Shown here: one piece after another, positions 8,654 to 18,047 of the stretch
Numbering within the stretch: the first letter of the stretch is position 1
Layout: every line of letters begins with the position of its first letter
Assembly (NCBI GenBank): GCA_017303995.1
Contig: JAFLBE010000008.1
Span: 20,262 to 84,261, forward strand
Source: Bacteroidota bacterium
Lineage (GTDB): Bacteria; Bacteroidota; JABWAT01
DNA length: 64,000 bases
Direction: 5' to 3'
Made by a program: the position numbers and the translations under genes
The notes under the pieces: generated by a model
The model's database searches: none
What the model saw: the letters and a program-made list of their open reading frames with translations, nothing else
Told to the model about the DNA's origin: nothing

Positions 8654-10690
8654 TCACTTTTTCTCCATTGAATCTGCAACAAACTCGGCAATATCTTTTA
8701 CCTTCACATCCTTGCCGCCTTCAGATGATTTCACACCATCCGACATCATGGTCATACAAAATGGACAGGATGTTGCAACCGTGTCCGCTCCGGTAGCAAC
8801 TGCTTCTTCGGCTCTTTCCTGATTAATACGTTTTCCCGTATTTTCTTCCATGAACATTCTTGCACCACCGGCCCCGCAGCAAAGTCCTTTGTCTTTAGAC
8901 CGCTTCATTTCAACGGTTTCAATCCCATCAAGAAAATCCAGAATTTCTCTTGGCGCATCATATATTCCGTTTGCACGTCCCAGATAACAGGAGTCATGGA
9001 AGGTAACTTTACTTTTTTCCTGAGGCAAAAGTTTTATTTTTCCTTCACTGATCAACTGCTGGATAAGTTCGGTGTGATGAATAACCTCATAATGTCCGCC
9101 AAAATCACCATACTCGTTTTTAAGGATATTAAAACAATGCGGACAGCTCGTAACCACTTTTTTGAACTTGTACTGACTCAGCATTTCAACGTTTTCAATG
9201 ATCAGCGTTTCAGCAAGCATTTCATTTCCTGCACGTCTTGCTGGGTCGCCTGTACATTTTTCTTTTTTTCCAACAATCGCCCAGTCGAGTCCGGCTTCAT
9301 TTAAAATTGTTGTAAGTGCACGGGTTACTTTTGTATACCGATCATCGAAGGCACCGGCGCAACCAACCCAAAAAAGAACATCAACTGCTCCGCCTTTTTC
9401 GTCAATTCGGGGGACTTTAAGTCCTTCTGTCCATTTTTCACGATCCTGTGGGTTAAATGCCCAGGGCAATCCCTTCGTTTCAAGATTATCGAACATAATT
9501 TTGAGTTCAGGCGAAACCTTCGACTCATTTAAAACCAGGTGACGGCGCATGTCAATAATCTGAGGAACATGTTCAATCATAACAGGACATTCTTCCATGC
9601 AGGCCTGACAGGTTGTACACGACCAGATTTCTTCTTCCGAAATAAAATCGCCAACTAAAAGTTTTTGAAGAATTCCTTTTCCAGCTTCTGATTCTGCTTC
9701 AATTTTTCCTTGTGCCACATCCATTCTTTCAGAAAGACGATGACGCGTGTCCACAATGATTTTTCTTGGAGAAAGAGGTTTTCCTGTGAGATTTGCCGGA
9801 CAAACTGAGGTACACCTTCCGCATTCTGTACAAGTATAACTGTCGAAAAGCTGTTTCCATGTCAGATCTTCAATATCCTTCGCCCCAAATGAAGGCATTT
9901 CCATATCCGGATTTTCTTCCATTTTTGCCATGGTTTCCATGATATGCATCGGTTTTAATTTCCCTGAAGGTTCCAATCGGCTGAAATAGACATTGAAAAC
10001 AGAGGTTAAAACGTGAAGATGCTTTGAATAGGGAAGGTAATTCAGAAATGTGAAAATGATGATCATATGCATCCACCAGGCTACATAATAGCCGGTTTCA
10101 GACTGATTGGTAATGGTTCCGATGAAGGCTGATATGGGACGATATTCCCAGTTTGCCGATCCTGAATGAAAAGCATATTGAAGAAAATAGGTGACGACAA
10201 CACCCAAAATAAGCAGAAGGATTGAAGTCGCATCCAGTTGTGCTTTAATAGTCATTTCACTTGTCCAAAGCCGTTTTGGACGGATAATCCATCTTCGGAT
10301 CAGTAAAGAAATGACAGCCAGGGCAACCAGTGAAGCAAATACATCCTGCGAAAATGAAATCACGGTATACACAGGACCTAAGAATGAAAAGGAAATATCA
10401 AAAATGCCTCTGAATACCCCTTTCAGAATTTCTTCAATCAGCCCGAAACCTAAAACAAGAAATCCCCAGAAAATCATAACATGAAGCAATCCGGCAACAG
10501 GTTCACGCATGATTTTTGATTGACCCAGGGCAATCTTTAACATATTCCCGAGCCGGGTTCCAATGTTCCCAAACCGGTCTTCAGGTTTACCCATTTTCAG
10601 GCCAATCAATAAACGATTGCAGCTGAATACAAAAAAAGTTAACGCCGAGGCGAGAACAAGAATAAATGCAAGACTGTGCATCCACTCCAT
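8654..10690 (-). CDS. Membrane-bound heterodisulfide reductase-like Fe-S oxidoreductase
   Basis: A fusion of an HdrE/NarI-like membrane part and an HdrD-like Fe-S part. About five hydrophobic helices lie in residues 1-240. Two ferredoxin motifs follow: [12 protein letters not shown] near residue 286 and [12 protein letters not shown] near residue 363. Two cysteine-rich CCG domains come next, ending in a CCGAGGARM segment and a final TSCPFCM. Such proteins pass electrons between membrane quinones and soluble partners. The natural partner (EtfAB, lactate or glycerol-phosphate dehydrogenase, for example) is not in the window. GGAG seven nt before the ATG supports the start. It is probably co-transcribed with the downstream protease. 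Confidence 0.88.
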   Translation of the reverse strand: MEWMHSLAFILVLASALTFFVFSCNRLLIGLKMGKPEDRFGNIGTRLGNMLKIALGQSKIMREPVAGLLHVMIFWGFLVLGFGLIEEILKGVFRGIFDISFSFLGPVYTVISFSQDVFASLVALAVISLLIRRWIIRPKRLWTSEMTIKAQLDATSILLLILGVVVTYFLQYAFHSGSANWEYRPISAFIGTITNQSETGYYVAWWMHMIIIFTFLNYLPYSKHLHVLTSVFNVYFSRLEPSGKLKPMHIMETMAKMEENPDMEMPSFGAKDIEDLTWKQLFDSYTCTECGRCTSVCPANLTGKPLSPRKIIVDTRHRLSERMDVAQGKIEAESEAGKGILQKLLVGDFISEEEIWSCTTCQACMEECPVMIEHVPQIIDMRRHLVLNESKVSPELKIMFDNLETKGLPWAFNPQDREKWTEGLKVPRIDEKGGAVDVLFWVGCAGAFDDRYTKVTRALTTILNEAGLDWAIVGKKEKCTGDPARRAGNEMLAETLIIENVEMLSQYKFKKVVTSCPHCFNILKNEYGDFGGHYEVIHHTELIQQLISEGKIKLLPQEKSKVTFHDSCYLGRANGIYDAPREILDFLDGIETVEMKRSKDKGLCCGAGGARMFMEENTGKRINQERAEEAVATGADTVATSCPFCMTMMSDGVKSSEGGKDVKVKDIAEFVADSMEKK

Positions 10691-10772
10691 AATAATTCTC
10701 CGGATATTAAGATTCTGATTTATTTTTTTTGATCTGAGCCAAATGGGTCAGATTGGATGACAATGGCTGGAT

Positions 10773-11675
10773 TTATATTTCCAGATAACCCTGCATGAAA
10801 ATTCTTGCAGATCCACTGATTTCAAGCCGGGAAATCGAACGATCCCTGACATCGGCTTTAATATGAACTTCTCCGTCACGGTTGATGGCTGAACCTTGTT
10901 CCCCGGTGAATTGGTAAGACCGGTTTTCAAGACCAGGAAAAACGAAATTTAGCCAGTAGGCCGCAAGTGCTGCATTGGTCGTGCCAGTCACCGGATCTTC
11001 ATTGATTCCCAGATTGGGTGAGAAGTACCTGGAATGAAAACTCGAAGAGGGTTTTATGGTTTCTCTTGAAAAAGTACAGACTCCTGAAATGTTCTCATCA
11101 ATCAGTATCTTTCGTAACTGTCCAAAATTCGGCAGGATTTTCTTCAAAGTAAGCAGACCCAGAACCGGAATCATGAAAACTCTTGAATCGGTTATATAAA
11201 TAGGAAGACGGGAATCGATATCGTTATCTGTGATGCCAAGAAACCTGAAAATATCTTCCTGCGGACCGCCATAAGGTTTAAAAGAGGGAACGGGTAGCCC
11301 GATCCAGATTATCGGATTTAATCCCTGCCCATTTTCAATACTAACCGGAAGAATCCCCTTTTGATAGTCAAGATGGTGATGACTTACAAATCCATCAACG
11401 ACATGAATAACCCGTTCTTTGATTAATACATGAAGTGCAGCAAGTGTTGAATGTCCGCTCAGTGAAATTTCAAAAGACGGGGTGAACCAGCGAAGTGAAC
11501 AAATTGATTTTTCTGATTTTCCGGGAAGGATAAAAACAGTTTCTGGCAGATTTAAATCTCTTGCAATACCCTGCATGTCTTCTGTGGTGAGCTGTTCTGT
11601 ATTGAAAACAACTCCTGCCGGATTTCCCTTAAGTGGCTGGCTGGTAAAACTATTAACGTGGTAGTACTTACGCAT
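10773..11675 (-). CDS. PhzF family epimerase/isomerase
   Basis: A PhzF-fold protein of 300 residues, the usual length. It shows the family signatures GNPAGVVF (residues 17-24), the catalytic-glutamate motif LPETVF with Glu45, SGHSTLAALHV in the first half and DPVTGTTNAALAAY in the second. The fold consists of two related halves with the active site between them. PhzF itself isomerises dihydrohydroxyanthranilate in phenazine synthesis, but no phenazine genes are here, so this is one of the many homologues of unknown substrate. It is transcribed away from the next gene, with 276 nt between them. Confidence 0.88.
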   Translation of the reverse strand: MRKYYHVNSFTSQPLKGNPAGVVFNTEQLTTEDMQGIARDLNLPETVFILPGKSEKSICSLRWFTPSFEISLSGHSTLAALHVLIKERVIHVVDGFVSHHHLDYQKGILPVSIENGQGLNPIIWIGLPVPSFKPYGGPQEDIFRFLGITDNDIDSRLPIYITDSRVFMIPVLGLLTLKKILPNFGQLRKILIDENISGVCTFSRETIKPSSSFHSRYFSPNLGINEDPVTGTTNAALAAYWLNFVFPGLENRSYQFTGEQGSAINRDGEVHIKADVRDRSISRLEISGSARIFMQGYLEI

Positions 11676-11951
11676 GTGCTCTTATTTTGATTGCTGAATA
11701 AATCAAGATAGAAAATTCAGATAAAAATGTGAATGTTTTTTTTCCAAATAGTGAAAAAAATTGAAATTAGGTCATTTATTTTCACGGATTTTCAGCAAAG
11801 ACATTATTAATTCACTGAAACCTAATGGCTTTTTGAATACCGGAAATCTAACTTTACAAAAAATAGGCTGAAAATAAATCATCTGTCACACGTAATCTGT
11901 CTGATCCTGTCACATTGATTGAAGGAATACAGATCTGATCCGGGAGTTTGA

Positions 11952-12428
11952 ATGGTAACGGGCAATAATGAAGTGAAGCAAACCAAAAAGCTTGAAAATG
12001 TAGAAGACCTTGATATCTGGCAAAAAGTTCATGTCATTACCATTGATGTTTTGAAATCGGTGAAGGCTTATCCGATCAGTGAATGGAGTGGTCTGGCTCA
12101 GCGTACAAAAAACATTTCGATTGATATCCCGGTTCTCATTGAAAGAGGATTCAAACGCCGTAATTTTCGAGAAAAGCTTGAGTACTACCTCAAAGCCAGT
12201 GAAGCCTTGGATGAATTGAAATATCTGCTTAAAATTGCTGACCAATTGGGATATACCAAAAAAACAAATCCGCTTTATCCTCAGATTGAAGAAACCGCTG
12301 CCATGTTTACCGGGCTTATTAAAGCAATGGAAAAGCGCACAATGGGTCTGCCTCCCCGTGGCCGTGAGGTTCTGAATAATGACCTTCCGGTTGACCCAGT
12401 TGCAGAAATTTCCTCACCGGATGCATGA
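11952..12428 (+). CDS. Four-helix bundle protein (23S rRNA IVP/S23 family)
   Basis: A 158-residue, mostly helical protein. The DLDIWQKVHVIT start, the aromatic/charged helix around SGLAQRTKNISIDIP and the REKLEYYLKASEALDELKY helix are typical of the S23/four-helix-bundle family, first described as a protein encoded inside 23S rRNA intervening sequences. Here it is free-standing. Its last four bases overlap the miaA start codon as ATGA, so the two are translationally coupled. The C-terminal 30 residues are charged and proline-containing and look like an extra tail. GGGAG about eight nt before the ATG supports the start. The role is unknown; linkage to a tRNA-modifying enzyme suggests an RNA context. 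Confidence 0.75.
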   Translation: MVTGNNEVKQTKKLENVEDLDIWQKVHVITIDVLKSVKAYPISEWSGLAQRTKNISIDIPVLIERGFKRRNFREKLEYYLKASEALDELKYLLKIADQLGYTKKTNPLYPQIEETAAMFTGLIKAMEKRTMGLPPRGREVLNNDLPVDPVAEISSPDA

Positions 12429-13348
12429 ATCCGGTTCCTGTTCTTGTCATTTTGGGTCCCACTGCAATTGGAAAAACCCGCCTTGCCGTAAAAGTTGCCG
12501 AACATCTGAAGGGCGAAATTATTTCTGCCGATTCCCGTCAGGTTTACCAGGGAATGACGATTGGCACCGGCAAAGACTTATCTGAATATCAAACCCCTTC
12601 CGGCCAAATCCCATTTCATCTTATCGATATCCGCAATCCCGGTTATGAATTCAATGTATTCGAATTTAGGAATGAAGCCCTGAACGTCATTGAAAACTGT
12701 TCAAAAAGATCACGATTACCTGTCATTTGTGGTGGAACCGGACTTTACTTAAGTTCTCTGCTGCAAGATTACCGGTTTTCATCAGTGCCTGAAAACCCCA
12801 TTCTCCGTGAACAGCTTGGTTCTTTATCCGACCAAAACCTCATCGATATTCTAACCTCAAAAAAACAACTTCATAATAAAACTGATCTGACTGACAGAAA
12901 ACGACTGATCAGGGCGATTGAAATTGCTGAGGGCGAAGAAACAACTCAATGTGAAGAGCAGAAAATCCAGCTTGATCCACTCATTTTTGGTCTTGATTGT
13001 CCCAGAGAGTTACTTTATAGCCGGATAGACAAACGGTTGTCTGATCGGTTAAATTCAGGATTGATTGAGGAAGTGAAAAGGTTACTTGACTCAGGAATTA
13101 CGCCAGATCAGCTCAGGTTCTACGGGTTGGAATACCGTTTTGTAACCGACTACCTTCAGGGAATCATTTCCCGTGAAGTCCTTGAAACAGAACTTGCCCG
13201 GGCGATTCATAAATTTGCAAAACGGCAGTTGACCTGGTTCAGGAAAATGGAAAAGGAAGGCGTGGTAATTAACTGGCTGAATGCAGAGCACGATCCGGAT
13301 TTTAACGTCCGGATCATACTGGAGAAAATGAATCGTTTAACTTTTTGA
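12425..13348 (+). CDS. miaA: tRNA dimethylallyltransferase
   Basis: Transfers the isopentenyl group of DMAPP to N6 of A37 in tRNAs that read codons starting with U. The P-loop GPTAIGKT is at residues 11-18, followed by the family motif ISADSRQVY, the GTGKD loop, CGGTGLY and the RAIEIAEG segment. The length of 307 residues is typical. It overlaps the four-helix-bundle gene by 4 nt at the 5' end and overlaps the convergent SDR gene by 12 nt at the 3' end, so any terminator must lie inside coding sequence. Confidence 0.95.
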   Translation: MNPVPVLVILGPTAIGKTRLAVKVAEHLKGEIISADSRQVYQGMTIGTGKDLSEYQTPSGQIPFHLIDIRNPGYEFNVFEFRNEALNVIENCSKRSRLPVICGGTGLYLSSLLQDYRFSSVPENPILREQLGSLSDQNLIDILTSKKQLHNKTDLTDRKRLIRAIEIAEGEETTQCEEQKIQLDPLIFGLDCPRELLYSRIDKRLSDRLNSGLIEEVKRLLDSGITPDQLRFYGLEYRFVTDYLQGIISREVLETELARAIHKFAKRQLTWFRKMEKEGVVINWLNAEHDPDFNVRIILEKMNRLTF

Positions 13349-14164
13349 TTTTTTCTCAACAACCAGCTTCACCATTCCAAAAAACCATGAATTTGGCAAA
13401 ATTCTTCTGAGAAATAGCAACAACGGGGCATTGCTTCCAACCGGATATCTCATTTTTTTCTTTCCGTCTGAGGCTGAAAGGAAAATTGTTTTTGCAACAA
13501 TTTCCGGACCCGGCCCGTTTGCTCCAGCCGCCTGCATGTTTGGCATTGTGAGTTCAGTATAGGAATCGTAGGCAGATAGTCCCTCTTTTTTGAACAAATC
13601 CATCGAGCGATCATAAAAATCTGTTTTAATGGCACCTGGTTCAACCAGCTTGATTCTGATATTGTGTTCGTTCAGTTCGTATTGCAATGACTCAGAAAAA
13701 CCTTCAATTGCCCATTTGGTTCCGTGGTAAAGGCTGTACAACGGAAAGGTAATCAGTCCACCCATTGACGTAACATTAATGATGGTGCCTGATTTTTTTT
13801 CACGGAAATAGGGCAGTATTGCTCTGACAACATTCATGACCCCGAAAACATTTGTATCAAATTGGCGTTTGATCTGCTCTTTTGAAGCTGCCTCAAATGC
13901 ACCAACAGCACCATAGCCCGCGTTGTTTACAATAACATCCAAATTTCCGAGGTCTGTAATTGCATTTTTGATTGTCTTTTCAATTCCGGCTTCATCCAAA
14001 ACATCTAGTGGGTAAACCTTTACGTTTGGAAGTTTAGTTAACTCGGTTTCCTTTTCAGGTGTTCTCATGGTTGCTGCAACATTCCAGCCTTTTTTTTGAA
14101 AATAAAAAGCTGCCGATCTGCCGATTCCTGTTGAGGCTCCGGTAATTAAAACGGTTTTGTTCAT
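13337..14164 (-). CDS. Short-chain dehydrogenase/reductase
   Basis: A classical SDR of 275 residues: TGASTGIG (8-15) binds NAD(P), NNAG is at 80-83, and the catalytic set is Ser133, Tyr146 and Lys150. The Arg in ATMRTP after the second strand favours NADPH. The C-terminal part is longer than the minimal fold, as in retinol-dehydrogenase-like bacterial SDRs. GAGGG six nt before the ATG supports the start. It lies just downstream of a TetR gene on the same strand, and both carry the same 12-bp operator, so TetR probably controls it. The substrate is unknown. Confidence 0.9.
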   Translation of the reverse strand: MNKTVLITGASTGIGRSAAFYFQKKGWNVAATMRTPEKETELTKLPNVKVYPLDVLDEAGIEKTIKNAITDLGNLDVIVNNAGYGAVGAFEAASKEQIKRQFDTNVFGVMNVVRAILPYFREKKSGTIINVTSMGGLITFPLYSLYHGTKWAIEGFSESLQYELNEHNIRIKLVEPGAIKTDFYDRSMDLFKKEGLSAYDSYTELTMPNMQAAGANGPGPEIVAKTIFLSASDGKKKMRYPVGSNAPLLLFLRRILPNSWFFGMVKLVVEKKSKS

Positions 14165-14192
14165 TTGTCCCTCTGTTTAATTAATATAAAAT

Positions 14193-14204
14193 GAATGTTC
14201 ATTC
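14193..14204. promoter_or_regulatory. Probable TetR operator in front of the SDR gene
   Basis: The inverted repeat GAATG-TT-CATTC lies 29-40 nt upstream of the SDR start codon. The same 12 bases, with two flanking bases in common on the left, occur at 14841-14852 over the tetR start codon. FadR-like TetR proteins bind TGAATG/CATTCA sites of this kind. Confidence 0.7.
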
Positions 14205-14253
14205 GGTATCAGATTTAAAAAAATATTCCAGGTAACTTAAGTGATCGTATTGA

Positions 14254-14850
14254 TTAGTAATAATCAGAAAAGGATTCTGTCCTGACGCTGTCCCAGCTGG
14301 ATTTTATTGCAGCATCAAGAAGATCATCTGAGATTTCAGGAGTTCCTGCAAGATGAAGTTTAGCTGCAGAGGTAACTTGTCCGAATAGGGTTCCTACCAG
14401 AAAATCAAGGGGTAACGATCGGATATGGCCAGTCTCAATCCCAGACTCAATGAAGTCTATGACTGGTTTGTAGTAAATCAGGTTTTCTGTCCGGGTTTCA
14501 GAACTGATGAAGGGGGATGTAGAATATTGCTCTAAAAATCTGAATTCAATTGGGTTTTGAGTGAAATAGATAAATAAATTCTTCCAGAATAATGAAAATT
14601 GAACAGAGTAAGATTCAGAAGTGTCTTTATTCTGGAGTAAGGTTATTCCCATCTTTTGCTTTAGGAGAGAGTATAATTCACCGATAAGCTGGTTCTTGTT
14701 TTCGAAATAATGATAAATGGTTCCGGCTGCAACACCAGCTTCTTTGGCAACAAGTGACATTGGTGTTGCATGGAATCCATTTTCTGTTATTAGTCTCAGT
14801 GTGGTTTCCAGTATGGCTAGTTTTTTATCTGGTAAAGAATGAATGTTCAT
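14254..14850 (-). CDS. TetR/AcrR family transcriptional regulator
   Basis: A 198-residue repressor-type protein. The N-terminal helix-turn-helix (about residues 10-56) reads as a standard TetR domain, with the AAGTIYHYFENKNQL recognition and post-recognition helices. The C-terminal ligand-binding half is not recognisable. The start codon lies inside the operator palindrome, and a promoter with -7 element TATCTTTA ends only about four bases before the ATG, so the mRNA is probably leaderless and autorepressed. Its likely target is the adjacent SDR gene, which has a second operator copy. The ligand may be a fatty-acid-like or hydrophobic molecule, by analogy only. Confidence 0.9.
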   Translation of the reverse strand: MNIHSLPDKKLAILETTLRLITENGFHATPMSLVAKEAGVAAGTIYHYFENKNQLIGELYSLLKQKMGITLLQNKDTSESYSVQFSLFWKNLFIYFTQNPIEFRFLEQYSTSPFISSETRTENLIYYKPVIDFIESGIETGHIRSLPLDFLVGTLFGQVTSAAKLHLAGTPEISDDLLDAAIKSSWDSVRTESFSDYY

Positions 14851-14852
14851 TC
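14841..14852. promoter_or_regulatory. Probable TetR operator overlapping the tetR start codon
   Basis: A GAATG-TT-CATTC inverted repeat identical to the one in front of the SDR gene. The tetR ATG (14848-14850, minus strand) is part of it, and the predicted transcription start falls within or next to it, so a bound repressor would block initiation. Confidence 0.7.
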
Positions 14853-14854
14853 AG

Positions 14855-14885
14855 TAAAGATAATTCAAACAAAATGGGATGTCAA
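14855..14885 (-). promoter_or_regulatory. Promoter of tetR, Bacteroidota type
   Basis: Minus strand TTG (14883-14885), an exact 20-nt spacer and TATCTTTA (14855-14862), one mismatch from TAnnTTTG. The expected start of transcription, a few nt downstream, coincides with the ATG. Confidence 0.6.
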
Positions 14886-14915
14886 GATAGCTGAGAGTGG
14901 TTCTGGATTTTGAGG

Positions 14916-15383
14916 TCATTTGGTTTTTACGAATTGAAGGGAAAACGATCCGGTTCCACCTGAAACGACAACCCGAAGTGAATCCTTTTCAATAAGTGAA
15001 TAGATCAGTTTTTGAGGAAAGTCGTGTTCAGGATTAGAAAACTCAATTGAACTATCTGACCGTTTTGACTCAGTGAATGAAATGGTTTTTCCTTCGTTCT
15101 GATCGGGCACGGTTGCCTGATAAATCCAGGTATCAGATCGTTTTATCAATTTGAGGGTTTCTGTGATCAGGGTATCTCGCCCGGTGATCAATCCGCCATA
15201 GCCAGAAAATGAATCTTCAGAAATTTGTTTCCAGATTTCAATTCTCGTTGAATCAGGCGAAATGGTTCTCCAATGACCAGAAAGTGTATCGGGTAGTTGA
15301 GATTTATTTAAAGAGGAACAGGAAAATAAAAATAAAAGCGCAAGGACTCGGAAAATGCGGGAGACGAAATGATTGAATTTCAT
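14916..15383 (-). CDS. Small lipoprotein, DUF6265-like
   Basis: A type II signal peptide with lipobox LFSC (cysteine about residue 22 from the ATG at 15383) precedes a compact beta-rich domain of about 130 residues. The GxWR segment (SGHWRTIS), a central GLITGRDTLITETL strand pair and a late DFPQKLIYSL motif resemble the DUF6265 group, which has a lipocalin-like layout. The function is unknown. A GTG at 15395 could also be the start, but the signal peptide is better formed from the ATG. The preceding membrane-protein gene ends 5 nt from that GTG, so the two are probably one transcript. Confidence 0.65.
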   Translation of the reverse strand: MKFNHFVSRIFRVLALLFLFSCSSLNKSQLPDTLSGHWRTISPDSTRIEIWKQISEDSFSGYGGLITGRDTLITETLKLIKRSDTWIYQATVPDQNEGKTISFTESKRSDSSIEFSNPEHDFPQKLIYSLIEKDSLRVVVSGGTGSFSLQFVKTK

Positions 15384-15400
15384 TTTTGTGTCCACGAGGT

Positions 15401-15826
15401 TTAGGAATTTGACAATGTCTTTTTAAAGATGTACCGGGCCATTAATAAAGTGATAATTCCAACGAAAACCCCATAGGCAGCTCCAATCGGAAATCCACTG
15501 AAAAAGATGAATCCATCCGCCTCTAGGTCGCCTGCTGTTTCAATCCACATTTCAGCAGTTTCAGGATTCGAGACAAAATACGTTTCCATAAAAAGAGTAA
15601 GAGTTAAACTGTTCCATATTCCGGTAAGGAATGCAGTCATAAATCCGTTCCGAAACCAGAAATCCTCAGTGTATTTGCTAAAGATGAAAGCAATAAAAAG
15701 GGCAAGAACAATCCAATACCAGATTTCAAAGTCACCTGTAATGCCATATACTGAAAGAAATCCGATAAGAAACCCAGGCAGCGAGTAAAATAATACCCAA
15801 ATCCAGTTCATGGTAGTTTTCCTCAT
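15401..15826 (-). CDS. Small integral membrane protein, unknown
   Basis: About 141 residues with four predicted membrane helices (roughly residues 8-28, 36-52, 60-78 and 108-130). A glutamate-rich loop precedes the last helix, which contains FPIGAAYGVFVGII. I do not recognise the family. There are two possible starts: ATG at 15826 and ATG at 15811. The second has AGGAAA eight nt upstream and is the more likely. The following gene encodes a lipoprotein, so the pair may act in the envelope. Confidence 0.6.
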   Translation of the reverse strand: MRKTTMNWIWVLFYSLPGFLIGFLSVYGITGDFEIWYWIVLALFIAFIFSKYTEDFWFRNGFMTAFLTGIWNSLTLTLFMETYFVSNPETAEMWIETAGDLEADGFIFFSGFPIGAAYGVFVGIITLLMARYIFKKTLSNS

Positions 15827-15972
15827 TAATCTGACAGTGCTTAGATAAGCAAGAAAGTTGGGATTTTCAAACCCTGACGGGCTTTCCAGTCTTAAAATCC
15901 ATATTTAATTTCCAATTGGCATTTTGGCTGCCCGAACACTGAATTATAAAACCTTTCCAGCCGGAAGGTAAA

Positions 15973-16004
15973 TTTGATTCTGAGATCCTTTCCACCTACT
16001 TTTA
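15973..16004 (+). promoter_or_regulatory. Promoter of the phosphate-uptake pair
   Basis: TTTG (15973-15976), a 20-nt spacer, then TACTTTTA (15997-16004), one mismatch from TAnnTTTG. It lies just upstream of the GAGGAG ribosome binding site and the ATG at 16028. Confidence 0.55.
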
Positions 16005-16027
16005 TAGTCTAATTGAGGAGTTTAGAG

Positions 16028-16705
16028 ATGAAAAATATTTTGTCAGGATTGTTCACCCAATCTCCGTTTAATCAGCTTCAGGCACACATGGCCGAAGTTG
16101 ATAAATGTACAGGTTTAATCAGACCGATTTTCAATGCATTGGCCGATGGAAAACATGATGAAGTGAAGGCCATTGCCAAGCAGGTTATGTTTGCCGAACA
16201 CGAAGCTGATTTGATAAAAGACAAAATCAGAACCAGTATTCACGATTCAATGTTTTTACCGGTTGATAAAAAAGATCTCCTCAGGCAATTAAGTGCCCAG
16301 GATGACATTGCAGATGCTGCTGAAGATGTTGCTGTTCTGATTACCATCCGGCATACCAGCATTCCTGATTTTCTGAAAGATGAAATTTTTGCCTACGTCG
16401 ACAAATGCTTAGAAGCAACCACCACTGCATCAAAAATTGTTGATGAACTCGATGAAATGGTTGAATCAAGTTTTGGCGGACTCGAAGCCAGAAAAGTACT
16501 CGAATTGTGTGACCGTACTGGCGAACTTGAGTTTGAAGCAGATAAACTGCAATATAAACTCGGACAGAAAATGTTCCTCCACGAAAAAGACATGAATCCT
16601 GTCGATATTTTTATGTGGTTCCAGCTTTTTAAAAATTTGGGTGAACTTGCCGATACTGCCGAAATGATGGCTAAGCGAACCCGCGTCTTCCTTATTCCTA
16701 CCTGA
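16028..16705 (+). CDS. DUF47/TIGR00153 family PhoU-like protein
   Basis: About 225 residues, all helical, of the DUF47 group related to PhoU. Recognisable are the FAEHEADLIKDKIR helix, the LRQLSAQDDIADAAEDVAVL helix and the final GELADTAEMMAKRTR helix, whose acidic positions bind metal in PhoU-like folds. Members normally sit directly before a Pit phosphate permease and are thought to modulate it, exactly the context here. The reading frame extends upstream to a TTG at 16013, but GAGGAG at 16015-16020 is the ribosome binding site for the ATG at 16028. Confidence 0.9.
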   Translation: MKNILSGLFTQSPFNQLQAHMAEVDKCTGLIRPIFNALADGKHDEVKAIAKQVMFAEHEADLIKDKIRTSIHDSMFLPVDKKDLLRQLSAQDDIADAAEDVAVLITIRHTSIPDFLKDEIFAYVDKCLEATTTASKIVDELDEMVESSFGGLEARKVLELCDRTGELEFEADKLQYKLGQKMFLHEKDMNPVDIFMWFQLFKNLGELADTAEMMAKRTRVFLIPT

Positions 16706-16765
16706 AATAGCATGAGAGAACTCTACTTTTTCAAATCTTTCCTATCACCAATCAGGATTTAGTTT

Positions 16766-18043
16766 ATGGATACTATGACTATTGCTTTATATATCGCCAT
16801 CGTTGTGTCTCTGTATATGGCATGGAACATTGGCGCAAATGATGTTGCCAATGCATTTGGAACTTCTGTCGGATCCAAAGCAATCACAATTTCCATTGCG
16901 GTTTTAATCGCTGCCGTTTTTGAATTTGCAGGAGCTGTTTTGGTAGGCGGAAGGGTCACTGAAACCATAAGTAAAGGAATCATCGACATCCACATGTTTG
17001 ATGGCCATGAACATCTCTTTATGTGGGGAATGATTTCTGCGCTCGTCGGGGCTGCAATCTGGATTAATGTAGCAACTTTTTTCGGCTGGCCCGTTTCGAC
17101 AACACATGCGATTGTGGGTTCTGTTGTAGGTGCAGGTATCGTTGCAGGGTTCTGGATTGGCGGCAACGGACTTCAAATGGTTTCCTGGGGCCAATTAATT
17201 CCTATTGTAATGTCCTGGATTGTTTCTCCGCTCGCCGGCGCAGTTTTGGCTTACTTCGTTTTCCTTTTGGTTCAAAAAACATTTTACCAAAGCAACACAC
17301 CTTCTGAAAATCTAAGAAAATACACGCCGTATCTGGTTTTTAGTGTGGTTCTTATTCTTGCTCTTTCTGTCGTTTACAAGGGATTAAAAAATGTAGAAAT
17401 GGATATTTCATTTCCGGTTGTTATGCTTATTTCAGTTGGATTTGGACTTTTAGCTGCCTGGATTGCCAAAATATTGGTAGACCGTTATATCTCAAAAGCC
17501 GGAACTAACCTCGCTATTAAAACTCAATTTGAGCAAATTGAAACCGTTTTTAAATACCTTCAGATTTTAACTGCCTGTTATGTTGCTTTTGCTCATGGTG
17601 CCAATGACGTAGCCAATGCAGTCGGACCTCTTGCAGGAATTGTTTCTGTGATTGAAACCGGTGTTATATCAGCAAAATCAACCGTTCCCATGTGGGCATT
17701 GATTTTAGGCGGTGCCGGTATTGTTCTGGGACTTGCAACCTATGGCTATAAAGTAATTGATACCATCGGAAAGAAAATTACCGAACTTACACCCACCCGG
17801 GGATTCAGTGCAGAATTTGGAACTGCGACCACAGTTCTTGTTTGCTCATTGATGGGGTTACCAATTTCAACTACCCATACTTTGGTTGGTGCTGTGATTG
17901 GTGTTGGTTTTGCAAGAGGAATGGCCAATATCAATGGTAAGATTATTCGGGATATTCTGGCTTCCTGGTTCATTACTATTCCATTTGCTATGGCCTTGAC
18001 TGCCATTACTTTTTACATTTTTCTGTTTATTTTTAATCCTTGA
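16766..18043 (+). CDS. pit: Low-affinity inorganic phosphate transporter, PiT family
   Basis: A phosphate/cation symporter of the inner membrane, 425 residues with about ten helices. The two PiT signature repeats are clear: GANDVANAFGTSVGSKA near residue 23 and GANDVANAVGPLAG near residue 280. Each is followed by a second conserved half, WPVSTTHAIVG and LPISTTHTLVG. The family transports metal-phosphate complexes. It pairs with the DUF47 gene 60 nt upstream. A short heptanucleotide-periodic stretch begins 5 nt after its stop codon. Confidence 0.95.
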   Translation: MDTMTIALYIAIVVSLYMAWNIGANDVANAFGTSVGSKAITISIAVLIAAVFEFAGAVLVGGRVTETISKGIIDIHMFDGHEHLFMWGMISALVGAAIWINVATFFGWPVSTTHAIVGSVVGAGIVAGFWIGGNGLQMVSWGQLIPIVMSWIVSPLAGAVLAYFVFLLVQKTFYQSNTPSENLRKYTPYLVFSVVLILALSVVYKGLKNVEMDISFPVVMLISVGFGLLAAWIAKILVDRYISKAGTNLAIKTQFEQIETVFKYLQILTACYVAFAHGANDVANAVGPLAGIVSVIETGVISAKSTVPMWALILGGAGIVLGLATYGYKVIDTIGKKITELTPTRGFSAEFGTATTVLVCSLMGLPISTTHTLVGAVIGVGFARGMANINGKIIRDILASWFITIPFAMALTAITFYIFLFIFNP

Positions 18044-18047
18044 TTTC

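Noticed and set aside
10716..10745. Terminator between phzF and the Fe-S protein gene
   Set aside because: The CTGAGCC/GGGTCAG arms have a mismatch, and on the transcribed (minus) strand the hairpin is followed by an A-rich run rather than T.
10773..11675. Phenazine biosynthesis by PhzF
   Set aside because: No other phz gene is present, and most PhzF-fold proteins act in other reactions.
16759..17166. 135-residue frame antisense to the phosphate permease gene
   Set aside because: It lies wholly inside a strongly conserved transporter gene, is rich in Ile/Thr/Pro from the reversed codons and has no ribosome binding site.
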